The position numbers and the translations under genes are program-made. From Parvularcula sp. (GTDB lineage Bacteria > Pseudomonadota > Alphaproteobacteria > Caulobacterales > Parvularculaceae): DNA of 62,292 bases. Location: assembly GCA_002704915.1 (NCBI GenBank), contig PAIP01000071.1:1-62292 (forward strand), read 5' to 3'. Shown here piece by piece: positions 38,207 to 46,006 of the stretch (within the stretch, counting starts at the first letter, position 1; the number at the start of each line of letters is the position of its first letter). Under the pieces are notes generated by a model that saw nothing but the letters and a program-made list of their open reading frames with translations, was not told where the DNA came from and did no database searches.

Positions 38207-38554
38207 TTAAAACGCGAAGTAAATCGGCTCGGGCCCCTGGGGCGCGTCCTTGTCGCCTTTGTCGTCTTTCTTCGACTCGGCGATTTGCGTTTCTTTTTTC
38301 TCTTCAGGGCATTCGCCTTCAGCGTCTGAAGCTGCCGCAGAGGTTTGTTGCTCAGCTTCGACCCGGATGAAACGGTCCATCATGTTTTCAAGCGCTGAGG
38401 TTGCGCGTTCACGGGTCGTCTCGGAGCCTGAGTCTGAGAAGAGGGCCGATCCGCCGCTGCTGAGGGGCAGGGAGGCGGCGCTCGCCTGGACAAATCCCAA
38501 GGCCATGCCGGCCGAGGCGGCCATGGCGATGCCTGTCAATAACGATTTGCCCAT
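38207..38554 (-). CDS. Small secreted protein, unknown
   Basis: 115 aa from the ATG at 38554, preceded by GAGAGAGGG at good spacing. A longer frame to 38608 is rejected. Signal peptide to about residue 26 (MALGFVQASAAS). The mature part has a short helix (TTRERATSALENMMDRFIRV) and a very charged tail (EGECPEEKKE ... KKDDKGDKDA) with a single Cys. Not recognised. It has its own terminator. Confidence 0.68.
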   Translation of the reverse strand: MGKSLLTGIAMAASAGMALGFVQASAASLPLSSGGSALFSDSGSETTRERATSALENMMDRFIRVEAEQQTSAAASDAEGECPEEKKETQIAESKKDDKGDKDAPQGPEPIYFAF

Positions 38555-38692
38555 AGTGAACCCTCTCTCTCCGGGCGGAATATGCCCCTGATCGCGTGGG
38601 AACGGCAAGCTTTATTCCGATCCTACAAGGCCCGCAATTCCTTACCATCAGGTAATATTTTCGCGAGGATTTCCCGAAGGCGAGGGGCGTTT

Positions 38693-38725
38693 GCGCCTTT
38701 TTCCCCGTTCCGCGAAAAAAGGCGC
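38693..38725 (-). terminator. Hairpin directly after ald
   Basis: GCGCCTTTTT and AAAAAGGCGC form a 10-bp stem 7 bp beyond the ald stop. The A/T half of the stem resembles a terminator, but no U run follows on the minus strand, so termination is uncertain. Confidence 0.4.
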
Positions 38726-38731
38726 TGTTTT

Positions 38732-39847
38732 TCAGGCCTGAAGGGCGTCCTGCGCCGGCGTGAAATCGACGCCCAGCGCCTCGGCGACCGCCTGATAGGT
38801 GACCTTGCCTTTATGGATGTTGAGCCCGTCCCTCAAATGCGGGTTCGATTTCAGCGCCTCGAGCCCCTTATTGGCGAGGGCGAGCCCGAAGGAGAGAGTG
38901 GCGTTGTTGAGGGCGTGGGATGAGGTCAGGGGCACCGCGCCCGGCATGTTCGCGACGCAATAATGAATGATGTCATCCACAACATAAGTGGGGTCCTCAT
39001 GGGTCGTCGCATGAGAAGTCTCGAAGCAGCCGCCCTGATCGATGGCGACGTCCACGAGCACCGAGCCTTCTTTCATGCCTTTCAGCATTTCACGGGTGAC
39101 GAGTTTCGGCGCCGAGGCGCCGGGAATGAGGACCGCGCCGACGACCACATCGGCGACATCGGTTTCTTCATCGAGTGCTTCATAGGTTGAATAGCGGGTC
39201 TTCGCGCGCCCCTGGAAAAGCTCGTCCAGCTCCGCAAGGCGCCGGTTGGAGCGGTCGAGAATGGTGACCTCCGCGCCAAGCCCCGCCGCCATGCGCGCCG
39301 CATGGGTGCCGACAACGCCGCCGCCAATGACCAGCACTTTCGCCGGCAGAACGCCCGGAACGCCGCCCATCAAAAGACCGCGCCCGCCGCGATGGGCCGT
39401 CAGCGAATAGGCCGCGGCCTGTATGGAAAGCCGGCCGGCGACTTCGCTCATGGGCGCGAGCAAGGGAAGGCCCCCGCGCGGGTCGGTTACGGTTTCATAA
39501 GCGACCGCGGTGACGCCCGACTCGATAAGGCCGCGCGCCTGGTCGGGATCGGGAGCAAGGTGGAGATAGGTGTAAAGGATCTGGCCTTCGCGAAGCTGCA
39601 CCCATTCCGATGGCTGGGGCTCTTTCACTTTGACGATCATGTCCGCCTTTTCGAAGACGGCCTTGGCGTCCGGCGCGATCTTTGCGCCCGCAGCGACGTA
39701 ATCCTCGTCGCTCGCTTTGATGCCTGCGCCGGCGCCGGTCTCCACCAACACCTCATGGCCGTTCTGCACATATTCTCGCACGCTGCCGGGCACGAGGCCG
39801 ACGCGATATTCGTGGTTTTTGATTTCCTTTGGAACGCCAACGAGCAT
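38732..39847 (-). CDS. ald: Alanine dehydrogenase
   Basis: 371 aa, normal length. It interconverts L-alanine with pyruvate and ammonia using NAD. The N terminus [20 protein letters not shown] is family-typical, with substrate residues near RVGL and K73-type VKVKEPQ. The Rossmann motif is [20 protein letters not shown]. It is divergent from an Lrp/AsnC gene, the usual AldR-type arrangement. The intergenic region is very AT-rich. Confidence 0.96.
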   Translation of the reverse strand: MLVGVPKEIKNHEYRVGLVPGSVREYVQNGHEVLVETGAGAGIKASDEDYVAAGAKIAPDAKAVFEKADMIVKVKEPQPSEWVQLREGQILYTYLHLAPDPDQARGLIESGVTAVAYETVTDPRGGLPLLAPMSEVAGRLSIQAAAYSLTAHRGGRGLLMGGVPGVLPAKVLVIGGGVVGTHAARMAAGLGAEVTILDRSNRRLAELDELFQGRAKTRYSTYEALDEETDVADVVVGAVLIPGASAPKLVTREMLKGMKEGSVLVDVAIDQGGCFETSHATTHEDPTYVVDDIIHYCVANMPGAVPLTSSHALNNATLSFGLALANKGLEALKSNPHLRDGLNIHKGKVTYQAVAEALGVDFTPAQDALQA

Positions 39848-39895
39848 GAGACCCTCCTTTTGATCCTTTGGGGCGGATTATATTCTGATTTTGAA

Positions 39896-39931
39896 GGATA
39901 TTTTTGATATTTTACGTCATTTATGGATATT
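39896..39931. promoter_or_regulatory. AT-rich Lrp-type control region between ald and the regulator
   Basis: Three copies of GATATT (39897-39902, 39906-39911, 39926-39931; two of them GGATATT) lie in the 135-bp divergent region. The first and last are 29 bp apart, nearly three helical turns, which suits cooperative Lrp/AsnC wrapping. Promoter hexamers are not clear. Confidence 0.4.
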
Positions 39932-39982
39932 GGAAGAATTTCATTTCATAATGAGCCAAATTTAGAGAACGGAATTCGCGCC

Positions 39983-40435
39983 ATGGACAAGTTCGACACG
40001 GCGATCCTGAAAGTCCTTCAGGAAGACGGCCAGACCCCTTTCACCGAACTGGGCGAGAAAGTGGGCCTCTCGCCCTCCGCCTGTCATAAGCGGGTCAAGG
40101 AGCTCTGGCGCACCGGCGTCATTACGCAACAGGTCGTCATTGTCGACGAGCGCGAAGCGGGACTTGAAACCTCCGTCTTTGTTCAGGCGACTCTTAAAAA
40201 TCAGCAACAAGCGACGCTCACCGATTTTGAAAAAGCCGTCACCCGCCATCGCGAAATCATGGAATGTTATCTGATGGCGGGCCTGTCGGATTATCTTTTG
40301 CGGATTCTCTGCCGCGACGGCGCCGACTATGAACGCATTCACACGGAAATTCTTACGCGTCTTCCGGGGGTTGACCGGGTCATTACAAATTTCGCGATCC
40401 GCAAGGTGTTCCGCCGAACCGCCGTGCCGCTGTGA
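39983..40435 (+). CDS. Lrp/AsnC-family regulator, AldR-like
   Basis: 150 aa from the ATG at 39983. N-terminal HTH (DKFDTAILKVLQEDGQTPFT, LSPSACHKRVKELWRTGVIT), then a RAM/ferredoxin-like effector domain (ETSVFVQATLKNQQ, ECYLMAGLSDYLLRILCRDG). Its position opposite ald implies control of alanine catabolism, probably with alanine as effector. The frame is open to 39923, but the extension is AT-rich promoter DNA. Confidence 0.92.
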   Translation: MDKFDTAILKVLQEDGQTPFTELGEKVGLSPSACHKRVKELWRTGVITQQVVIVDEREAGLETSVFVQATLKNQQQATLTDFEKAVTRHREIMECYLMAGLSDYLLRILCRDGADYERIHTEILTRLPGVDRVITNFAIRKVFRRTAVPL

Positions 40436-40609
40436 CCACATTAAGGCGCAAACGGCGCCGAATTAAGGCAAAAATGCGGCGGACGTTAACAATGCAATCC
40501 CTTGCGCCGTTTGCTTTCTAACAATGAAAATAAATTTGCCGTTAACGCATTAAATGGGCGGCAAAACATCGGCGCCATCCTCATCGGTGAAGTTTCAAGT
40601 GAGGATGAC

Positions 40610-41335
40610 ATGCTTACCACTGCGCGTGTTGATATTCCCGCTCCTGTTGTTGCGCGTTTGAGGCACGCTGCGGATTATTCCGACAATGTGAACGACTATG
40701 CGCGCGAGGACCTGATCGGGTTCAAGCGTCCCATTGCTGCGGCTTTCGCCTTGCTGGCGCCCTTGACCATGGCGTTCACTTACGCTGCTGGCGGGCCCTG
40801 GATGACGCTCCAGGTTGCTGGCGCTGTATTGTTTCTGGTCGCCGGCGGTCTTTATGTGATCGGCCGCAAGGAATGGCCGAATATCGTCGCCGAGTTTCAG
40901 GGCTGCGTCATGGCGAAACGCAAGGCCATCGCCGATTTGAGATGCGGCTTTGGCGAATCGTCATTCTTGAGCAATGGCCGCGCGCCGGCCTTCTACGAAC
41001 ACGCCAATGGCGTCTTGGTGCTTGCGGACGCGGGCGATCTCAAAACACTATTCTTTGATGTGTCCAAGGACGGGTCTGACCCGCGCTGGGAGCTTTATCA
41101 GAATGGCGAGATGCGCCGCCGCGTCTGGCGCTGGCTGCGCCTGCCGGTGTCTCGCGAAGTTGTGAAATTCACGACCGAAGGCGCCCGGCTCGCCCGCGTG
41201 AGCGATGCGCCCGTGATTCCCTCCATCGAAGCCTGGGAGGCGATCAATGTCTCCCTCGGCGAGCCCATGGACGGGGCCATCATCCACCGCCCCTTCGACG
41301 AGATCGTGGACGACGTTAACCGCCTGATGTTCTAG
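40610..41335 (+). CDS. Two-TM membrane protein, unknown
   Basis: 241 aa from the ATG at 40610 (GAGG 5 bases upstream). The longer frame to 40502 crosses AT-rich DNA and is rejected. Two adjacent TM segments (about 38-58 and 62-82, IAAAFALLAPLTMAFTYAAG) are followed by a cytoplasmic domain of about 150 residues (NGVLVLADAGDLKTLFFDVS, WRWLRLPVSREVVKF). No family recognised. Codon use is native. Confidence 0.65.
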   Translation: MLTTARVDIPAPVVARLRHAADYSDNVNDYAREDLIGFKRPIAAAFALLAPLTMAFTYAAGGPWMTLQVAGAVLFLVAGGLYVIGRKEWPNIVAEFQGCVMAKRKAIADLRCGFGESSFLSNGRAPAFYEHANGVLVLADAGDLKTLFFDVSKDGSDPRWELYQNGEMRRRVWRWLRLPVSREVVKFTTEGARLARVSDAPVIPSIEAWEAINVSLGEPMDGAIIHRPFDEIVDDVNRLMF

Positions 41336-41361
41336 GTCTTCTCCCCGTCGTCCTGCGGCAA

Positions 41362-41391
41362 GCGGCGCCCCTTACAAAAAGGGGGCGCCGC
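41362..41391. promoter_or_regulatory. Strong hairpin in the lipA leader
   Basis: GCGGCGCCCC and GGGGCGCCGC form a perfect 10-bp GC stem with loop TTACAAAAAG, ending 16 bp before the lipA ATG. No U run follows, so it is more likely a barrier after the upstream gene or a translation-affecting leader structure than a classic terminator. Confidence 0.45.
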
Positions 41392-41407
41392 TGCTACATG
41401 GAGCGTC

Positions 41408-42358
41408 ATGGCGACACTTATTGACACCACCGGCGGGCCCCAGATCCGCCATCCGGAAAAGCAGAAACGCGCGGACAGCCCCATCCAGCGCAAGCCGGAA
41501 TGGATCCGCGTGAAGGCGCCGGTCTCCAAAGGCTATGCGGCGACGCGCGAGATCGTGCATTCGAAAAACCTGCACACGGTCTGCGAGGAGGCGGCCTGTC
41601 CCAATATCGGCGAGTGCTGGGAAAAGAAGCATGCGACCATGATGATCATGGGCGACACCTGCACCCGCGCCTGCGCTTTCTGCAATGTGAAAACGGGCAT
41701 GCCGGCCCCGCTCGATATCGATGAGCCGCAAAATGTAGCTGACGCCGTCGCCGAGATGGGCCTCAATCACGTGGTCATCACTTCGGTCGACCGCGACGAT
41801 CTCGAAGATGGCGGCGCCGATCATTTCGCGAAAGTAGTGACTGCGATCCGCGCCCGCGCGCCGGGCACGACTATAGAGATCCTGACGCCGGACTTTTTGC
41901 GTAAGGACGGCGCTGCGGAAATTGTGATCGATTCAAAGCCGGACGTCTTCAACCACAATCTCGAAACCGTGCCGCGCCTCTATCTCTCGATCCGGCCGGG
42001 CGCGCGCTATTATCACTCCATGCGCCTTCTTGAGAAAGTCAAAGAGCGCGATCCGACCATGTTCACCAAGTCCGGCATCATGGTGGGGCTTGGCGAGACC
42101 CGCGAGGAAGTGATGCAGGTGATGGACGACATGCGTTCCGCCGGCGTCGACTTCATCACTATTGGCCAGTATCTTCAGCCGACGCGCAAGCATGCGCCTA
42201 TCGACCGTTTCGTGCATCCGGACGAATTCAAGTCCTATGAAACCCTGGCCCGCGCCAAGGGCTTTTTGATGGTCTCTTCATCGCCGCTGACGCGCTCCTC
42301 CCATCACGCCGGCGAGGATTTTGCCCGGCTTCAGGCGGCGCGCGCCGCCAAGGGCTGA
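41408..42358 (+). CDS. lipA: Lipoyl synthase
   Basis: 316 aa. Radical-SAM enzyme that inserts two sulfurs into protein-bound octanoyl groups. The auxiliary cluster Cys are in [13 protein letters not shown], and the radical-SAM CxxxCxxC is CTRACAFC. The terminal [15 protein letters not shown] supplies the conserved Ser that ligates the auxiliary cluster. An SRPBCC gene follows after 8 bp. Confidence 0.97.
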   Translation: MATLIDTTGGPQIRHPEKQKRADSPIQRKPEWIRVKAPVSKGYAATREIVHSKNLHTVCEEAACPNIGECWEKKHATMMIMGDTCTRACAFCNVKTGMPAPLDIDEPQNVADAVAEMGLNHVVITSVDRDDLEDGGADHFAKVVTAIRARAPGTTIEILTPDFLRKDGAAEIVIDSKPDVFNHNLETVPRLYLSIRPGARYYHSMRLLEKVKERDPTMFTKSGIMVGLGETREEVMQVMDDMRSAGVDFITIGQYLQPTRKHAPIDRFVHPDEFKSYETLARAKGFLMVSSSPLTRSSHHAGEDFARLQAARAAKG

Positions 42359-42366
42359 TCCCCATA

Positions 42367-42786
42367 ATGCAGGCGTTTACGTGGAAGCTCCTCCTCGCAA
42401 CGCCGATTGATCAGGTTTATGACGCGCTTGCCACCGATCGAGGACGCGCGAAATTCTGGGCTGAGCGCACAGAAGAAAATAACGGCGTCGTCAGGTTTTA
42501 TTTCCCCAATGGCGAACGCTGCGACGCCGAGATTGTCGCCGCCGACCGCCCTTTGCGATTTTGCATCCGCTATTTCGACGCTCTCACCGATTTTCTTCTC
42601 GCCGATGTCGACGGCAAAACCGAGCTCACCCTGAAAGTGAACGAAGCGCCGGCGGAAGACTGGCTCGCGGCGTACGCCGGATGGGTCTCGGTCCTGATGA
42701 ATATGAAGGCGGTGCTCGATCACGGCGCCGACCTGCGCAACCACGATCCCGGCCGGAGCTGGGATCTCGGGTTTGTCGATAATTAA
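42367..42786 (+). CDS. SRPBCC-fold protein
   Basis: 139 aa. The Bet v1/AHSA1 pattern (LLLATPIDQVYDALATDRGR, KFWAERTEENNG, ELTLKVNEAPAEDWLAAYAG) indicates a hydrophobic-ligand cavity. It is probably co-transcribed with lipA. Ligand unknown. The last codons approach the stop of the convergent lipoprotein gene at 42794. Confidence 0.82.
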   Translation: MQAFTWKLLLATPIDQVYDALATDRGRAKFWAERTEENNGVVRFYFPNGERCDAEIVAADRPLRFCIRYFDALTDFLLADVDGKTELTLKVNEAPAEDWLAAYAGWVSVLMNMKAVLDHGADLRNHDPGRSWDLGFVDN

Positions 42787-42793
42787 GGCGCGC

Positions 42794-43447
42794 TCAGCAG
42801 GCGGAGGCGGGGCAGGCGCGCCTGCATTGCGATTTCAGCAATCCTTGAACATTGCCGCAGACGGCCAGCACATCCTGATCCTCAATGCGGTCGCCGGTCT
42901 GCGCCTCCATTTTCTGCTTCTGCTTTTGTTTTTGCTTGTTCGTCTGCTCCACATTTGTGGTGACGCTGACCGAGTTCGATCTTCCCGCGGCGGCGGCCGC
43001 TGCGGCGCCTTCGTTTTCAATGCGCCGCAAATCCTTCGACAGATCGGCGAAGCGGCGCTCCGCATCCTTGCGGTCGCTTGCCGCCATATAGCATCTCGCT
43101 TCGTCATAACGCTGCACTTCGAGGCAATGCATATGGGTTTTGCAGCGCTGGACTACGGCGTTGTAGGCGGCGTTGATTTCCGCACGAAACGCGTCGAGCG
43201 GCGCGGCGCTCGCATTTGGACTGCTTCTCCCGGCGGCGATCGCCGTCTGAACCGCCGACAGGTAATTCTGTTTGTCCTTCTTGTACTGCGCTTCGCAGGT
43301 TTCGGCCGCGATGGTGCGGCGTTCCTGCGGCGCACCCGCGGGAATAATAGTCTCATTGCGCACTCTGATGTCGTCCACGGCGACCTTGTGCGTGCAGGCC
43401 TGCGTCAACGCGGCGAAGGCGGCGAGAAAGAGAAGACGTGTTTTCAT
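42794..43447 (-). CDS. Cys-rich lipoprotein, unknown
   Basis: 217 aa. Lipoprotein signal (AFAALTQAC, Cys18). The mature part has about nine Cys spread as likely disulfide pairs (AETCEAQYKK, RCKTHMHCLE, ARCYMAAS, AVCGNV, QCRRACPASAC), an Ala run at about 148-155, and the low-complexity QKQKQKQK. No family recognised. It is the second gene of a two-gene leftward operon. Confidence 0.7.
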   Translation of the reverse strand: MKTRLLFLAAFAALTQACTHKVAVDDIRVRNETIIPAGAPQERRTIAAETCEAQYKKDKQNYLSAVQTAIAAGRSSPNASAAPLDAFRAEINAAYNAVVQRCKTHMHCLEVQRYDEARCYMAASDRKDAERRFADLSKDLRRIENEGAAAAAAAGRSNSVSVTTNVEQTNKQKQKQKQKMEAQTGDRIEDQDVLAVCGNVQGLLKSQCRRACPASAC

Positions 43448-43508
43448 GTGAACCCCCTTGAAGTGGCCGGCGCGGGGCCGGCCTATAAAATGAAAAAGCG
43501 GAAAACGG

Positions 43509-43736
43509 TCAGCCGTCGAATTCGAACTGAAGGTCGATGGGACCGAGACAGCAGGGCGCCGCGAAAACGCCGGCGCGCCAGCCAGCGCAATAGGCGACGG
43601 CGATTACGACCAAGGTGGCGGCGACTGTTGCGAGGATGGTGATTAGTGGGCGGCTTTTCTTTTCCGGCGGCGCTGACTTCTCTCCAATATTGAAGAAAGC
43701 CACGTCCATATAACGTTTTTCTGCGTCTAAACTCAT
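43509..43736 (-). CDS. Small single-TM protein
   Basis: 75 aa from the ATG at 43736 (GAGGGG upstream). A cytoplasmic start (MSLDAEKRYMDVAFFNIGEK), one TM (about 31-52), then APCCLGPIDLQFEFDG with a vicinal Cys pair. The type II topology puts the CC motif outside. It lies 61 bp upstream of the Cys-rich lipoprotein gene, so the two may act together. Family unknown. Confidence 0.6.
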   Translation of the reverse strand: MSLDAEKRYMDVAFFNIGEKSAPPEKKSRPLITILATVAATLVVIAVAYCAGWRAGVFAAPCCLGPIDLQFEFDG

Positions 43737-43918
43737 CTCACCCCTCCCGATCAAGTAAAGAACAAATAAACAACATTTTCCTCATTACACGCCATGGTTG
43801 TGGTTTGTCCAGTCTCGCACGCAAATGCCGTGACCGCGGCCATGGCGCGCCTTGCCGAGGGGAAGAGCCGCGGTTAAGAGACGGGCGGGCCGCAGCAGGG
43901 CCCGTCGGATTTCCCCTT

Positions 43919-44605
43919 ATGTCCTTGAAATTATACGACCTTGCGCTCTCCGATCCGGATTTGAGGCCCAGTCCGTTCTGTTGGATGGTGAAATTCGCGC
44001 TCCTGCATAAAGAGTTGGAATTCGAAACCATTCCGGTCGGGTTCGCCGACAAGTCGGTTTATCCCGATCCCGATTATGGGCGCGTGCCGGTCATCGTCGA
44101 TGGCGACGAGACGGTAAAAGACAGCGCCGCCATTCTCGCCTGGCTCGACAAGGCCTATCCGGAAAATCCGCTCGCCGCGACGGAGGGCGAAGCCGCCGCC
44201 GCTGAATTCTATCGCGCCTGGCTGTTCGCGTCTTTCTTTCCGGCGGTGTCGCCTATGCTGGCAGGCCGCATCCATGCGCTCGCCGCTGAAGAAGACAAAG
44301 ATTATTTCCGCGCCTCGCGCGAGGAACGTTTCGGCAAAACCCTCGAAGAACTCGCCGCGCTGCCCGACCAGAAGAAAAAGACAGAAGAGTCGTTGCTGGT
44401 GCTGTCGGGCCCGCTGGGGCGCTATCGCTTCCTCGGCGGCTCCAGGCCGAATGTCTGCGACTACACGGTCATGGGCGCGTTCATGTGGCCGCGCCTGTCG
44501 AGCGCGGAAGATATTTACGAAGCGCCGCAGCCCGTCGCTGCATGGATGGAGCGCATGCTCGATCTCTTTGACGGTTATGCGCGAAAGGCGAAGCGCCCCT
44601 CGTGA
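43919..44605 (+). CDS. Glutathione S-transferase family protein
   Basis: 228 aa from the ATG at 43919. Thioredoxin-like N-terminal domain (KLYDLALSDPDLRPSPFCWM, with S-P-F-C at the active site, and YGRVPVIVDGDETVKDSAAI with the cis-Pro and Asp-Ser motif that bind glutathione), then an all-helical C-terminal domain (from about 95). Of the beta-etherase-like type by its length and start. The stop overlaps ratA by 4 bp (GTGA). Confidence 0.9.
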   Translation: MSLKLYDLALSDPDLRPSPFCWMVKFALLHKELEFETIPVGFADKSVYPDPDYGRVPVIVDGDETVKDSAAILAWLDKAYPENPLAATEGEAAAAEFYRAWLFASFFPAVSPMLAGRIHALAAEEDKDYFRASREERFGKTLEELAALPDQKKKTEESLLVLSGPLGRYRFLGGSRPNVCDYTVMGAFMWPRLSSAEDIYEAPQPVAAWMERMLDLFDGYARKAKRPS

Positions 44606-45048
44606 CGTCCCGGCATACGCAGACCGAAGTTCCGTACACGGCGGACCAGATGTTCGCGCTGGTCGCCGATGTGGAGAAATATCCGGAGTTCCTGCCCTGG
44701 TGCGCAGGGCTTCGCGTCATTGAGCGCGGTGAAAATACGATTACGGCGGACATGATTGTCACCTACAAGGTGTTCCGCGAACGGTTCCGGACGCGCGTCA
44801 CGCTGGACCGCGAAAACAATCAGATCGACGTCGCCTATGTGAGCGGTCCTTTCCGCAAGCTCGAAAACCGCTGGCGGTTCATTGACCGGCCGGAAGGCGG
44901 GTCGATCATCGACTTCGTCATCGACTTCGAATTCAAGAACTTTCTCTTGCAGGCGACGGCGCAGGCGGTTTTCGACAAGGCGTTCGCCCGCATGTCCGAA
45001 GCTTTCGTGAAGCGGGCGGAAGACGTTTATGGCCGGCGCTCGGCCTGA
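44602..45048 (+). CDS. ratA: RatA/Coq10-family protein
   Basis: 148 aa from a GTG at 44602 that overlaps the GST stop. The START-fold pattern YTADQMFALVADVEKYPEFL, PWCAGLRVIER, DVAYVSGPFRKLENRW is the RatA/Coq10 signature. The family binds ubiquinone or its precursors; in E. coli RatA was described as blocking 70S assembly. It usually lies between lipA and cinA, as here apart from inserted genes. The last 22 bp overlap the convergent propeller gene. Confidence 0.92.
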   Translation: MTSRHTQTEVPYTADQMFALVADVEKYPEFLPWCAGLRVIERGENTITADMIVTYKVFRERFRTRVTLDRENNQIDVAYVSGPFRKLENRWRFIDRPEGGSIIDFVIDFEFKNFLLQATAQAVFDKAFARMSEAFVKRAEDVYGRRSA

Positions 45049-45947
45049 TTGACGGCCGGCAAACGGAAAGAGACGACCTTGCCGCGGGGGCGGCTGATCG
45101 CCCAGACGCGCCGCTTCTCCTTCGGATCGAAATCGAACGCCTGGCCTTCGGCGGGAACCGCGATGGTCGCCGCATGAACGAGCGTCGGTCCCATTTCCGG
45201 AAAATCGAGCACATACATTTCCGGCAGGTCGTGACCCATGACATAAAGCTTTCCGTCCGGCCCGATGGCGCCGCCAGACGCCGCCTGTGGCGCCATTTTT
45301 TCCAGAATGCTTGCGGGCAGGGCGTATCCGCCGGTCTTGCGCCATTGCTTGTCGAAGGTGACGACGGTCGCATAGGTGTGGTCTTTGTAGGGAAGGCCGG
45401 TCTCGTCGTCATATTGCGCAAAGCCTGCGATCCAGCCGTCCTTGTAATGGTCGAACCAGACAAGCGAGCCTTCGTCCAGAATGCCGAGGCTTTTTGAATC
45501 CGCATGGGTCATCGTCTTCGCATCGAAGATCTCGATCGAACTCGCCATGGGCAAATTCGGATGGTTTGAATTGGCGCAGTAAAGACGGCCCGCCTCCTCG
45601 TAACAACTGTTGAGATGGCCAATGGGGCCGCCGCGCTTGCCGATCCAGCGTTTCACGAGCTTTCCGCTTTCGCGCTCATATTTGCCGATGACGTAATTGG
45701 CGACCGCGTAGAAATATTTTTCATCGGCGGCGACGCCCTGCGTCGCGTCCGGCGCGTCCCAGGCGCCGAGCTCTTCGGCCGTTCCCGTTTTCACTTCGGG
45801 AGGAATATAGTCCTCGATTCCCATGGCGGCCCAGGCCGCGCGGCGGGCTTCGCGCCGCGCCTCAATGGTTTCCGGTTCTTCGGCCTGGGCGAAGGAAGCG
45901 GCGCAAAATGCGAGGACGGAGAGGATGGCAGCAGCGGTCTTGTTCAT
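45027..45947 (-). CDS. Secreted beta-propeller-like protein, unknown
   Basis: 306 aa. Signal peptide to about residue 22 (FCAASFAQAEE). Repeats of the type ATQGVAADEKYFYAVANYVI, DEGSLVWFDHYKDGWIAGFA and GGAIGPDGKLYVMGHDLPEM indicate a six- or seven-bladed propeller without obvious catalytic motifs. It lies downstream of the TonB receptor gene on the same strand, but a terminator separates them. Confidence 0.72.
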   Translation of the reverse strand: MNKTAAAILSVLAFCAASFAQAEEPETIEARREARRAAWAAMGIEDYIPPEVKTGTAEELGAWDAPDATQGVAADEKYFYAVANYVIGKYERESGKLVKRWIGKRGGPIGHLNSCYEEAGRLYCANSNHPNLPMASSIEIFDAKTMTHADSKSLGILDEGSLVWFDHYKDGWIAGFAQYDDETGLPYKDHTYATVVTFDKQWRKTGGYALPASILEKMAPQAASGGAIGPDGKLYVMGHDLPEMYVLDFPEMGPTLVHAATIAVPAEGQAFDFDPKEKRRVWAISRPRGKVVSFRLPAVNQAERRP

Positions 45948-45958
45948 GTCATATCCTG

Positions 45959-45992
45959 AAAAACGGGCGCCCTTCCGCGGGGAAGAGCGCCC
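45959..45992 (-). terminator. Terminator of the TonB-dependent receptor gene
   Basis: GGGCGCCCTTCC-GCGG-GGAAGAGCGCCC, a 12-bp stem with one mismatch, 14 bp past the receptor stop. On the minus strand it is followed by GTTTTTC. Confidence 0.82.
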
Positions 45993-46006
45993 CTGTTTGA
46001 TGACGC

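Noticed and set aside
40441-40609. Possible CtrA-type site (TTAA repeats) upstream of the two-TM protein gene
   Set aside because: TTAACGCATTAA has a 4-base spacer, not the 7 bases of the CtrA consensus.
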